DNA of 64,000 bases, from contig NZ_BDFO01000001.1 in NCBI RefSeq assembly GCF_001748245.1, positions 5,869,778 through 5,933,777 of the forward strand, in the 5' to 3' direction. The stretch comes from Oligoflexus tunisiensis. Lineage in GTDB: Bacteria; Bdellovibrionota_B; Oligoflexia; Oligoflexales; Oligoflexaceae. Every line of letters begins with the position of its first letter. The stretch's first letter is position 1. The notes beneath the pieces were generated by a model. That model ran no database searches. It saw only the letters and a program-made list of their open reading frames with translations, and was not told the origin of the DNA. Shown one piece after another: positions 9,881 through 18,273 of this stretch. A program made the translations under genes and the position numbers.

Positions 9881-10258
9881 ATGACAAGCGCAAGGCTCGA
9901 TCAAAATGTCGAAAAGTTTATTTACGCCTGCATTAACTCAGTTGAGCAGCTCGAAATCCTTTTGCTGATTCGCTCCCGAACAGAGCTGGATGCGGATACC
10001 ATTACCCAGGAACTCCGCACGACGGCCTCTTCGGTGGAAAAGCGACTGGCCGATCTGATGCGTAAAAATCTGGTGGTCATGCGTGAAAACGAGGGGAAGC
10101 GGACTTATCATTACGACCCACCACCCCACCTTGCTGAACATGTGGATCAACTCGCGACCTTGTACACTACTCATCGCGTTAGCATTATAAATCTTATTTT
10201 CTCAAAACCGTCCGATGCGCTTACGGGCTTTTCGGATGCATTTCGATTTAAGGAGTGA
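9881..10258 (+). CDS. Small winged-helix-like regulator
   Basis: 125 residues. The order of predicted helices, with a central pair (ADTITQELRTTASSVEKRLA then DLMRKNLVVM) and a following strand pair (GKRTYHYDPP), reads as a winged helix-turn-helix of the type found in small one-domain regulators. No ligand domain. Start ATG with GGGAG upstream. Its TGA overlaps the ribosome site of the next gene, so it is translationally close to the two DUF5985 genes that follow. It most likely controls that unit, perhaps itself as well. The DNA target and signal are unknown. Confidence 0.6.
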   Translation: MTSARLDQNVEKFIYACINSVEQLEILLLIRSRTELDADTITQELRTTASSVEKRLADLMRKNLVVMRENEGKRTYHYDPPPHLAEHVDQLATLYTTHRVSIINLIFSKPSDALTGFSDAFRFKE

Positions 10259-10260
10259 CC

Positions 10261-10521
10261 ATGGCATCCATCGTGTATGCTCTGTCGACCTTGACCTGCA
10301 TTGCCTGCGCCTACCTTTTGCTACGCTCCTTCAAAAGGAACGGGACACGATTGCTTCTTTGGAGCGGAATCTGCTTCATCGGCATGGCAATAAACAATGG
10401 TCTCGCAACATTGGACGTGAATACCCCGTCTGAATTGATGGACCTCTCCACATTGCGTGTTGTGGTTTCCATCGTCAGCGTGAGTATTCTCATTTATGGT
10501 CTAACCTGGGAATCGATATGA
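10261..10521 (+). CDS. DUF5985 family small membrane protein
   Basis: 86 residues with three hydrophobic segments (about 3-20, 30-48, 66-82). The pattern of a Cys/Ala-rich first helix, RTGxRLLLWSG-like loop (here RNGTRLLLWSGICF) and terminal YGLTWE is what I know from DUF5985 proteins. The ATG at 10261 is chosen over an upstream GTG because AAGGAG sits 5 nt before it. Function of the family is unknown. It is followed after 18 bp by a second, divergent family member. Confidence 0.7.
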   Translation: MASIVYALSTLTCIACAYLLLRSFKRNGTRLLLWSGICFIGMAINNGLATLDVNTPSELMDLSTLRVVVSIVSVSILIYGLTWESI

Positions 10522-10539
10522 CAGACACATGAGGGGACG

Positions 10540-10803
10540 ATGCGGTTATTCTTATCCGGAATGTTTACTGCTCTGGCGTTTGTGGTCTCGCTTTTCTTTC
10601 TAAGATTTTACGTGAGAACCCATGACCGTCTTTTTATCTGCTTCGCGAGCGCCTTTATGCTACTCGGCGTGGAGCGGGTGATGATCTCCATTCTTGAAAT
10701 ATCCAATGAGAACGTGGGGCTTGTGATACTCATGCGTCTGGTCTCTCTATCCATGATCCTGGCCGCCATTGTCGACAAGAACCGCCGCGGGGCTCGCTAC
10801 TGA
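10540..10803 (+). CDS. DUF5985 family small membrane protein, second copy
   Basis: 87 residues, three hydrophobic segments. It shares the family layout with the preceding gene but not close identity: FLRFYVRTHDRLFICFASAF, then GVERVM and a C-terminal LAAIVDKNRR are typical of the second of two DUF5985 genes that commonly lie side by side. GAGGGG precedes the ATG. The pairing suggests a heteromeric inner-membrane unit; nothing visible says what it does. The operon probably ends here, with coaE starting 78 bp on. Confidence 0.7.
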   Translation: MRLFLSGMFTALAFVVSLFFLRFYVRTHDRLFICFASAFMLLGVERVMISILEISNENVGLVILMRLVSLSMILAAIVDKNRRGARY

Positions 10804-10881
10804 GTCACCCGTATAGGTCTCGACAGACCGGCAGTCATACTCTACGATTGACCTCAGCTGATTCTTCGCGAGGCAGGGGGT

Positions 10882-11508
10882 ATGGACATTCAAGAGGCAC
10901 TGAAGCAATGGGGCATAGCTCTGACGGGAGGAATTGCCTGTGGAAAATCGACCATCGCCTCCATTCTACGTCAGCAAGGCAAGATTGTTCTCGATGCCGA
11001 CGCCATGTCCCGCGCGGTGGTGGAACCTGGCACGGAAGGTCTCGCCGCCGTCGTTCAGTCCTTCGGCCCCACCATCCTGAATCCCGACGGCACCATGAAT
11101 CGCCAGCGCATGCGCGAGCTGGTGTTTCAGGACGCCAGTCGCCGCCAGCAGCTGGAAGCCATCATCCATCCACGCCTTCTGGCGGAAACTCAAAAAACTC
11201 TCGAAAAACTAGGATTCGCTCACAGCCCACGCCTTTGGTTTTACGAAGCCACTCTTATCTACGAACGGCAGCGCGCCGCGGAATTCAAAGCCGTTTGGGC
11301 AGCCTTTTGTCCGCTTGAATTGCAAATTACGCGCGTCATGCAGCGGGATCGCTGTTCCCGGGAAATGGCTGAAGCCATCATTGCGGCTCAGATGCCGGCG
11401 CAGGCGAAAGCGGACCTCGCGGATCAGGTCATCCATACGGATTGCAGTTTTTCTGAACTCGAGCAGCGTGTGCTCAAGGCTCTTCAGGACCTTAAACCGG
11501 TGAGTTGA
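10882..11508 (+). CDS. coaE: Dephospho-CoA kinase
   Basis: 208 residues, the usual length. Catalyses the last step of coenzyme A synthesis, ATP-dependent phosphorylation of the 3'-hydroxyl of dephospho-CoA, in the cytoplasm. The P-loop GGIACGKST is at about residues 14-22, followed by the family motifs DADAMSRAVVEPGTEGL and IHPRLLAE. The C-terminal helices contain the RDRCSREMAEAII lid region (family form QxRxxxxxA). The stop codon overlaps the TTG start of the helicase gene by 3 bp, so the two genes are coupled. Confidence 0.95.
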   Translation: MDIQEALKQWGIALTGGIACGKSTIASILRQQGKIVLDADAMSRAVVEPGTEGLAAVVQSFGPTILNPDGTMNRQRMRELVFQDASRRQQLEAIIHPRLLAETQKTLEKLGFAHSPRLWFYEATLIYERQRAAEFKAVWAAFCPLELQITRVMQRDRCSREMAEAIIAAQMPAQAKADLADQVIHTDCSFSELEQRVLKALQDLKPVS

Positions 11509-13886
11509 ACTTGAAGAAGAAACGCAGAAACGGCCCGAAACGTGGCGATGACAATGCCCACACCACGTTTCGCAATCCTTCAAGGCCGCGTCCTCCGGTG
11601 GAACCCATCGAGGACCGTATCCCACCGCACGAACGCGAGCAGCTTCGCAAGGTGAAACAGATCACCGACACGGCCCTGCATAAGTGGTTGCGCGAGGCAG
11701 AGTCCAATGCCCGCAAACCGCGCAAGGACATAAGCCATGTTCCTCTCATGGATCAGCTCGATCCCTGGCAGAAAGAAGCTTTCGATGCGCTGCTGAACGG
11801 CGAGCACGTGATCGTCGATGCGCCGACCACGGCCGGCAAGACCCGGGTGGTCGAGGCCTTCTTTGAAATTCATATCGATCAGCCGCGTTTTCGCGCAGCC
11901 TATACCACGCCGGTCAAAAGTCTTTCCAATGACAAGCTGCGTGAATTCAGCGATAAGTTTGGCAAGGAAAACGTGGGCATTGCCACTGGGGATATCAAGG
12001 AAAATCTCGGCGCGCCGATCGTCGTCGCCACCCTGGAATCCTATCGCAATTCCCTTTTGGGAGTGGAGCCCGATCTCGGTCGCACGCTGGTCGTCTTTGA
12101 TGAATATCATTTCATGCAGGACAGCAGCCGCGGCAGCGCCTGGGAGGAGGCCATCATCCTTACGCCTCCCACCTGTCAGCTGCTGCTTCTTTCCGCGAGC
12201 GTGGACAACGCTGAACAATTCTGCGCCTGGATCACGGCCATCAGCGGGCGACCCTGCCGCCTGATTCAGACCCGGGAACGGCCGGTTCCGCTGGTCGATC
12301 TCATTTTTTTCCGCGAGCAGTGGCTTTTGGTTTCCGAAGTCGAGGACATCCTTCCCAAGAAATCCCCCACGCCCTCCCGTTTTCCCCTGGAGCACAGTGA
12401 AATCGGCCGGCGTCTGAAATCCATTCCCGCTCTTGGGCTGACGCCTTGCATTATCTATGCGGGACGGCGGGCTGCGTGCGAAAGCATGGCCATCGAACTC
12501 TGCAAACAGCTTGAACCCCTGTCGCGCGAGGAAGCCCAGCGCATCCGTGAGCTGATTGAAAATGATCCCGACGTCGAAGAGCCGATGAAATTCATCACGA
12601 TGAATCTCCGGCGCCTTCTTTTGGTTTACGGCGTGGCCTGGCATCATTCCGGGATGGCGCCCTATGCCCGCCGGGCCATCGAAAATCTTGTGAAAAACGG
12701 CCAGCTCCGTTTCTGTGTGGCCACCATGGGGCTCAGCATCGGCATCAATTTCTCGGTGCGTTCCACACTGATCAGCGACTACACGCGGCCCGGGGAAACC
12801 GGCTTCACGACCTACGCGTCCTCGGAAGTCCTGCAGATGCTCGGTCGCGCCGGGCGTCGCGGCAAGGATGTGGTCGGCTTCAGTCTCTGGCCCTCGGTGG
12901 CCGCCTGGCAGAAATTCGGAGGCACAAGGCGTGATCGTTGCCACTCGCGCTTGAAAAATGACCCCACCACATTCCTTGGTCTTTTGGGTCGCGGCTTCAA
13001 ACTGCGCGATGTGGAGAATTTTTATGAGAAGAGTTTTCTGCGTTTTGGTGACAAGACGGTCCGCTTTGCCCTGATCCGCGAGCAGCCGCTGAAAAAAGCT
13101 CTGGCCGCCGACAGCCTGCCCTGCGGCGTGTCCCCGGCCGCAGCCTTTGCCGATTTTCTGGATGAAAAACCGGAAGCCCTTTGCCTCAGCTGTCCTCTCC
13201 GGGAACGTTGCCATGCGCACATCCAAAGGCATATGGCCAGCAGCCTGGCGCAACTTCATATTCATTTGCACAGAATTGGCTGCATTGATGATCGCGAGCA
13301 GCTCACCCGCTACGGTTCCATCGCCCGCTATTTCCCGCAGTCGGGTGGCCTCCTGATCGCCCAGTTGATCGATCAGAGGGATCTGACGGTGGACAATCTG
13401 CTCGCCGGCCTTGAGTTGATGGCCGCGCTGTGCCTGACCCGCTTCAAGGAACCCGATATCGGGCGTGACTACGACTTCCCTTTCGCCTCGGAAAAGGTCG
13501 AAGAACGCCTGGTGGAACTTTATCCCGTCGATCTCTTTGAAGAGCTGTACGATTCACCGGGACAGCGTCGCGAGACTTTTCTTTTCCGCGAATATAACCC
13601 GCTCGCCGGTTCCGTCCTCAATGATTGGGCACGCGGCATGAGCTGGACCGATCTGGTGCACAAAACCACGGATGAACGCTTTGGTCAGGGTGATCTCATG
13701 GCCTTGATTTACCGGGCCGCCACCTACCTGCAGTCCTTGAGCCAGGCACGCGTTCCGGGACTCGGCCAGGCAGCAGCTGTCATGCGCGATCAGCTTTTGC
13801 GCGAGCCGCTGATGCCCTCGTCGCATCGACTGGTCGAGGAGGACGACGAGGAACCGGAGATCCTGGCTGCGGAAGACGAAACCTGA
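11505..13886 (+). CDS. Ski2-like DEAD/DEAH superfamily 2 helicase with Cys cluster
   Basis: 793 residues. Motif I DAPTTAGKTRV (about 105-115), motif II FDEYH (DEYH in place of DEVH/DEAH), motif III LLLLSAS and motif VI QMLGRAGRRG mark a Ski2-like RNA/DNA helicase. The C-terminal half is not the winged-helix/ratchet I can recall for Hel308 and carries a cysteine cluster (CLSCPLRERCHAHIQRH) that could bind Zn or an Fe-S cluster. The N-terminal 45 residues are basic and low complexity. TTG is taken as start because it overlaps the coaE stop and the next in-frame ATG would cut off sequence upstream of the Q-motif region. Probable role: RNA turnover or DNA repair; substrate unknown. Confidence 0.85.
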   Translation: MNLKKKRRNGPKRGDDNAHTTFRNPSRPRPPVEPIEDRIPPHEREQLRKVKQITDTALHKWLREAESNARKPRKDISHVPLMDQLDPWQKEAFDALLNGEHVIVDAPTTAGKTRVVEAFFEIHIDQPRFRAAYTTPVKSLSNDKLREFSDKFGKENVGIATGDIKENLGAPIVVATLESYRNSLLGVEPDLGRTLVVFDEYHFMQDSSRGSAWEEAIILTPPTCQLLLLSASVDNAEQFCAWITAISGRPCRLIQTRERPVPLVDLIFFREQWLLVSEVEDILPKKSPTPSRFPLEHSEIGRRLKSIPALGLTPCIIYAGRRAACESMAIELCKQLEPLSREEAQRIRELIENDPDVEEPMKFITMNLRRLLLVYGVAWHHSGMAPYARRAIENLVKNGQLRFCVATMGLSIGINFSVRSTLISDYTRPGETGFTTYASSEVLQMLGRAGRRGKDVVGFSLWPSVAAWQKFGGTRRDRCHSRLKNDPTTFLGLLGRGFKLRDVENFYEKSFLRFGDKTVRFALIREQPLKKALAADSLPCGVSPAAAFADFLDEKPEALCLSCPLRERCHAHIQRHMASSLAQLHIHLHRIGCIDDREQLTRYGSIARYFPQSGGLLIAQLIDQRDLTVDNLLAGLELMAALCLTRFKEPDIGRDYDFPFASEKVEERLVELYPVDLFEELYDSPGQRRETFLFREYNPLAGSVLNDWARGMSWTDLVHKTTDERFGQGDLMALIYRAATYLQSLSQARVPGLGQAAAVMRDQLLREPLMPSSHRLVEEDDEEPEILAAEDET

Positions 13887-14591
13887 ATACCTGTAGTTTA
13901 ATTACATAATCGCGCCTTAAAGACATAATTCAACAGGATGAGACTTTTCTCTAAATGAGAGATTTGTAAGAAGCTTTTCGGCCAGAGAGCCAGTGGCTGG
14001 TGCTTTTCCGCAGAGTACATTTTTCAGAAATTCTGGTGGAAAATTCCAAGCCGTCGTCTTCCCGATTCCTTAATAGTGTTGAAATATTACAACGGACCTA
14101 CCCCGTCAGACGGCTTGGAATATGTATGCAAAAATTTTTTGATACTCACAAAACACTGGTTTATAGGTTGACAACCCAACCCGTTAGCGTTAGAACCAGC
14201 GTCGGTCTTCCGGCACTTACAATCCGTGTCTTTTCGCAGGTAAGCCTGTAAAAATACAAGGGATTCTCTGCCCCAAAAAACCGAGTTTAATTCCGGTGTT
14301 TCGAAGACCCAACACTTTGCTCGAAAAGCTCAGGCACTGCATATTAGAAGTCCTTTCTCGTTTTTTTTTCGGCGTTTTTTAAAAATGCCGCACGTACAGA
14401 CATATCCCCCTTTTCATCACAAAAAGTCTAATCACCTTAGGTGCCATGAGCTTTGAGGGGCCCGTCACGGGCCCCCCATAATTTCCTTTTTCCAATAACT
14501 TGCTCACTCCCCTGGAAAATTCATCAAGTTTTGTCCCGACCAGCCGATCGCCTTGGATGTACGTTCGCGTGCGGAATGGAAGGTTTTGGGT
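13887..14591. other. 705-bp gene-free, A+T-rich region with inverted repeats
   Basis: No ORF here has both a ribosome site and plausible codon use. Visible structure: a perfect 13-bp inverted repeat at 14043-14055 and 14109-14121 (ATTCCAAGCCGTC and its complement) with a 53-nt spacer; a TTGACA at about 14168 with a poor -10; a run of nine T at 14361-14369 next to a short hairpin at 14370-14390; and a G+C-rich hairpin at 14457-14475. Together these could mark a small RNA or a long structured leader for the outer-membrane gene at 14592. I cannot assign a known RNA family. Confidence 0.5.
14457..14475 (+). terminator. G+C-rich hairpin upstream of the outer-membrane protein gene
   Basis: GGGGCCCG, 3-nt loop, CGGGCCCC: a perfect 8-bp stem (extendable to nine). 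It is followed by a pyrimidine/A-rich stretch without a proper run of T. It could stop transcription entering from the left or act as an attenuator in the leader of the gene at 14592. Confidence 0.45.
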
Positions 14592-15683
14592 ATGAATCCA
14601 TCCAGATTGTTTGGGGCGTGTTTGTGTTCCGCTCTTATGGGCAGCACCGGATTTCTGTACGCGGAAAATCTGGAATTCCATCGCATCTATCGCAGCCCCT
14701 ACTATCTCGGTCGCGGCGATACCGGTGTGGCCACTGCGGATTTTCAGGAGGCCATCTTTTATAACCCGGCGGGCCTGGCCCAGGGCAAAGGTCTCTATAA
14801 GGAAACGGTGCTGATCTCTCCGTCCCTGCAGGTTTCCACCAAGACCAAGGATCTTGTCCGTCAGGTCCTCCTGCAGGAGGATAACGATCCGGATACCCTG
14901 CGCGGCTACCTGGGACGCAACCTGCATCTTGGCTTCAGCAACTTCACCGGCATAGTTTTCCGACGCGCGGCAGTCGGTGTTCTGGTTTCATCCGATACCA
15001 ATGTGATGCTGGCCAAGTCTCCCGATGAACGCGGCCTTGAAACCTTGCATGCGGATGCCGTCGCGAATCGCGTGGCGGTCTTCAGTGCTGCCGAAGGTTT
15101 CTTCAATCAAAAACTTCTCGTCGGTGTCACCGGCAAATACATCATGCGCAACGAAGCCTCCGTTGATGTCGGTGTGCTGGATTCCAGCAATATCTCCGAT
15201 CAGCTCAATTCCAATGATGCAGAAATCTCGCGCAATGGCGTCGGGGTGGATATCGGTCTGATGTATGATCCGGGTAAATCTCCCTGGCGCTTTGGTCTCC
15301 ACGTTGAAAACGCCGGTACCACCAAACTCGCCGCTGCGGAATCAGGTGTCAGCAGTCGGCGCCTGCCCCAGATCGTGACATTCGGGACAGCCTTCGACCT
15401 GACCACGAGGATGAGCTCCATGCTGATCCAGGCCGATTTCCGCGACGTGGGCGGCGCGGTGGAGAAGGACGTGTTTAAGCGCCTGCATCTCGGCAGTGAG
15501 CTGCAATTTGCCCGCATCTTTGGTTTCATGGGTGGTCTGAATCAGGGCTATCCCACCGCGGGTTTATTCTTGAATCTCTATGTCATGCGCTTTGATATCG
15601 GTGCGTACACGGAAGAGGTGGGCAGCTCCGCCGGTGTACGGCCCGATCAGCGACTCTTTTTCCGGCTTAAGGCCGGGTTTTAA
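14592..15683 (+). CDS. Outer-membrane beta-barrel protein (PorV/FadL-like fold)
   Basis: 363 residues from the ATG at 14592, chosen because the signal peptide (NPSRLFGACLCSALMG, cleavage near LYA-EN) begins there and GGAAGG lies upstream; an upstream TTG would add 13 polar residues. After cleavage the motif GRGDTGVATADFQEAIFYNP resembles the N-terminal 'NPAG' region of FadL/PorV/TraF-like barrels. The rest alternates polar and hydrophobic residues and ends in ...RLKAGF, with a C-terminal Phe as outer-membrane proteins have. No transported substrate can be named. The lipoprotein gene follows after 12 bp, so the two are probably expressed and work together. Confidence 0.75.
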   Translation: MNPSRLFGACLCSALMGSTGFLYAENLEFHRIYRSPYYLGRGDTGVATADFQEAIFYNPAGLAQGKGLYKETVLISPSLQVSTKTKDLVRQVLLQEDNDPDTLRGYLGRNLHLGFSNFTGIVFRRAAVGVLVSSDTNVMLAKSPDERGLETLHADAVANRVAVFSAAEGFFNQKLLVGVTGKYIMRNEASVDVGVLDSSNISDQLNSNDAEISRNGVGVDIGLMYDPGKSPWRFGLHVENAGTTKLAAAESGVSSRRLPQIVTFGTAFDLTTRMSSMLIQADFRDVGGAVEKDVFKRLHLGSELQFARIFGFMGGLNQGYPTAGLFLNLYVMRFDIGAYTEEVGSSAGVRPDQRLFFRLKAGF

Positions 15684-15695
15684 GGAGGACGCCCT

Positions 15696-16394
15696 ATGAA
15701 AAACCTTCTGTTTCCTTCCATCCTCCTGCTCGCGCTCAGCAGCGCCTGTGGCACCAACCTCTTTGAAAGCGTCGCCGATCCGGATCCTGCGGACAAGGCC
15801 ACCGCAGCCATGGATGAACGCAAGTCCGATGAGGCCATTTCCATTCTGGAAAAGGCCCTGCAGGATGAACCGGAAAACTGGCTCTATGTTTCGCTCCTGG
15901 CCAGCGCCAAGGCGCAAAAGGCCGGTGTGGATACCACCGATATCGCGCTGGAAATGGCCCAGGGCGGCGAGTCCTCGGGCAATCCCTTGACCGCACTTTT
16001 CACGGTTCTGCCGACGGCCACACAGGAGGTCATCGACCTTTTGAGCGAGGCCACGGAACTCCTGGCCAGCATTCCAGCCGATCAACTGGAGAGCGGGGAT
16101 ACCTTCAAAATTTCAATGTTCAATACCGCGTTCACCGCGTTGCAGGCCAAGTTCTTTGATGCCGATGGCAGTGGTTCATTCAGCGTGGAGGAGCTGCAGA
16201 GTCTGGATGAGGACGCCGCCGTCAACATTCTGAATAGCCTTCTGAACGCAGAAAATGCCGCCACCATCTATCAGTCCTCGGGCGGCACCGGTGATGCCAC
16301 GAGCAACGTCACCCAGATCAGGTCCCAGATCGAACAACAGCCTGGCGAAACGCAGGCCGAAAAATTACGGAGCTACCTGGGCTCCGGCTCCTGA
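15696..16394 (+). CDS. Lipoprotein with TPR-like and EF-hand motifs
   Basis: 232 residues. A short signal peptide ends in the lipobox LSSAC, so the mature protein starts at a lipidated Cys. Residues about 35-70 look like one TPR (SDEAISILEKALQDEPEN). Around residue 150 is a canonical EF-hand loop, DADGSGSFSVEEL, with Asp/Asp/Ser/Glu in ligand positions, so calcium binding is likely. Ribosome site TAAGGAGG. It shares an operon with the barrel protein upstream. Function unknown; a calcium-responsive periplasmic partner of the barrel is a reasonable guess. Confidence 0.75.
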   Translation: MKNLLFPSILLLALSSACGTNLFESVADPDPADKATAAMDERKSDEAISILEKALQDEPENWLYVSLLASAKAQKAGVDTTDIALEMAQGGESSGNPLTALFTVLPTATQEVIDLLSEATELLASIPADQLESGDTFKISMFNTAFTALQAKFFDADGSGSFSVEELQSLDEDAAVNILNSLLNAENAATIYQSSGGTGDATSNVTQIRSQIEQQPGETQAEKLRSYLGSGS

Positions 16395-16479
16395 CCATAC
16401 AAATTTCCAAAATTGGACTTGAAAACCGAGGCCGTCCGCTGCCACATAGGAGCTGCACATCCTGGGGAGGGAGCGGACC

Positions 16480-17652
16480 ATGCGCCATTACTGTTATTTC
16501 ACCACGGCCATCGGCCCCTGCGGCCTCCTCTGGAATGAGACCGCCATCGAACGGGTGCAGCTGCCGGAAAAAAACCTGACGGAAAGCCGCCGCATCCTGA
16601 CTCAGAAGATCAAGCCTTGTCAGGAAGTGGAGCTCGCGCAGGCGCCTGTCTGGGTTCAGGATGCGGCGCAGCGCCTGCAAACCCTTTTGCTCAAAGGCCA
16701 GGTGGACCTGTCGCCCATCCCGATAGATGTGAGCGCGGCCCCTCCCTTCTTTCGTCAGGTTTATGAAGTGGCGCGTAAAATTCCGCCAGGACAGACGTCC
16801 ACCTATGGAGCCCTGGCTCAGGCCGTGGGTTCCCCGGGAGCGGCGCGGGCCGTGGGCCAGGCCATGGGACGCAATCCGCTGCCTCTTATTATTCCCTGTC
16901 ATCGCGTGCTGGCCGCTGGCGGCAAACCAGGCGGTTTTACCGCCTTCGGTGGTCTGGTCACCAAGCAGCAGCTGCTGGCGATTGAAAGTGCGGGCGCACT
17001 CGATTGGCAAAGGGATTTTGCGGGCGCGGCGGTTCAGGCGGTGAGTTATCTCAAAAGGCAGGATGAAGTGCTGGGCGCGCTGATCGACCAGGTGGGTGCC
17101 TGTCGTCTGCAACCGAAGCTCGGCTCCTCGGTTTTTGCGGCTCTGGCGGAAGCCATTGTCTATCAACAGCTGCACGGCAAGGCCGCGGCCACGATTTTCG
17201 CCCGCTTTCGCAGTCTTTATCCCGAGGGTCCATTTCCCTCGCCGGCGGAGGTGCTGCGAACTCCGGAAGATCAACTGCGTGGCGCGGGACTGTCCCGTTC
17301 CAAAATGCTGTCGCTCCTGGATCTCGCCGACCGTCTCCAGCGCGGTCTGATTCCGGATATGAGTGAGCTGGCTCGCATGAGTGATCAGGAGATCATCGAG
17401 GTTCTCACCCAGGTGCGCGGCATCGGTCCCTGGACGGTCGAGATGCTTTTGATCTTTGATCTCGGTCGGCTTGATATTTTGCCGGTCACTGACTATGGTG
17501 TGCGGAAAGGTTTCGCCTTGACCTGGCGCAAGCGGGAGCTGCCCTCCCCGGAAACTTTGATGCGTCATGGCGAACGCTGGAGACCGTTCCGGTCGCTGGC
17601 TTCCTGGTATCTATGGCGGGCATTGGATCTTAAAACTTCTACAAATGAGTGA
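16480..17652 (+). CDS. Fused O6-alkylguanine methyltransferase and AlkA-type glycosylase
   Basis: 390 residues joining two alkylation-repair enzymes. The N-terminal half (about 1-165) is an Ogt/MGMT domain: GQTSTYGALAQAVGSPGAAR is its DNA-binding helix region and IIPCHRVLAAGG contains the acceptor Cys. The C-terminal half (about 185-385) is an HhH-GPD glycosylase: AIVYQQLHGKAA is the AlkA-type start, VRGIGPWTVEMLL is the helix-hairpin-helix, and the Asp of VTDYGVRKG is the expected catalytic Asp. One enzyme would reverse O6-methylguanine directly and also excise 3-methyladenine. In other bacteria these are separate genes or parts of Ada-AlkA fusions. Followed after 3 bp by the DUF924 gene. 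Confidence 0.9.
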   Translation: MRHYCYFTTAIGPCGLLWNETAIERVQLPEKNLTESRRILTQKIKPCQEVELAQAPVWVQDAAQRLQTLLLKGQVDLSPIPIDVSAAPPFFRQVYEVARKIPPGQTSTYGALAQAVGSPGAARAVGQAMGRNPLPLIIPCHRVLAAGGKPGGFTAFGGLVTKQQLLAIESAGALDWQRDFAGAAVQAVSYLKRQDEVLGALIDQVGACRLQPKLGSSVFAALAEAIVYQQLHGKAAATIFARFRSLYPEGPFPSPAEVLRTPEDQLRGAGLSRSKMLSLLDLADRLQRGLIPDMSELARMSDQEIIEVLTQVRGIGPWTVEMLLIFDLGRLDILPVTDYGVRKGFALTWRKRELPSPETLMRHGERWRPFRSLASWYLWRALDLKTSTNE

Positions 17653-17655
17653 ATC

Positions 17656-18270
17656 ATGACGGCGTTTACAGAACCTTTGATTCAATCCATTCATGATCTT
17701 TGGTTTGGTGAACTGGATGCAGAAGGTCGGGCCAAACCCGAAAAAGTGCGGCAGTGGTTCACCAAGGATCCGGCCTTTGATCAAACGATTCGCAAGCGTT
17801 ATTTGGAATATGTCGATCCCGCTTTCATGGGCGCGCTGGATCGCTGGACCAAGGACGATGCCGGGCTGGTGGCGTTGACGGTGCTGCTGGATCAATTCCC
17901 GCGCAATATGTTTCGCGATACGCCCCGGGCCTTTGCCTATGATAAGAAGGCTTTGGCGACTGTGGGTCTCGCTCTGCAGGATGATCGTTACCTCGCGATG
18001 CCGGCGCTTTATGCTTATTTCTGCCTCATGCCGACCATGCACAGCGAAATCCTCGAGGTGCAGGAGCTTGGACTGGAGGCCTTTACGCGGCTTGAGCAAA
18101 ATGTCTCAATAGCGCATAAGGAATTGATCGGGACCGCGCAACGTTATGCAAAAGCCCACCGGGATATCATCGCCCGCTTTGGTCGCTTTCCGCATCGCAA
18201 TCGGATCCTGGGCCGGGAATCGACGCCCGAGGAAACCGCCTTCCTGCTGGAACCTGGTTCCAGTTTTTGA
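17656..18270 (+). CDS. DUF924 family protein
   Basis: 204 residues, the normal family length. Family hallmarks: an N-terminal WFGELD, the QWFTKDPAFD segment, VLLDQFPRNMFRDTPRAFAYD and a C-terminal FGRFPHRNRILGRESTPEE. All-helical, TPR-like fold by homology; the biochemical role is not established. It starts 3 bp after the alkylation-repair fusion, so it belongs to the same transcript, though a link in function is not evident. Confidence 0.9.
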   Translation: MTAFTEPLIQSIHDLWFGELDAEGRAKPEKVRQWFTKDPAFDQTIRKRYLEYVDPAFMGALDRWTKDDAGLVALTVLLDQFPRNMFRDTPRAFAYDKKALATVGLALQDDRYLAMPALYAYFCLMPTMHSEILEVQELGLEAFTRLEQNVSIAHKELIGTAQRYAKAHRDIIARFGRFPHRNRILGRESTPEETAFLLEPGSSF

Positions 18271-18273
18271 GGC

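Noticed and set aside
11580..13271. 563-codon minus-strand frame opposite the helicase
   Set aside because: The plus strand has clear helicase motifs; this is a G+C-driven shadow frame.
14000..14251. 83-codon frame in the gene-free region
   Set aside because: No ribosome site, odd codon use, no similarity; the inverted repeat runs through it.
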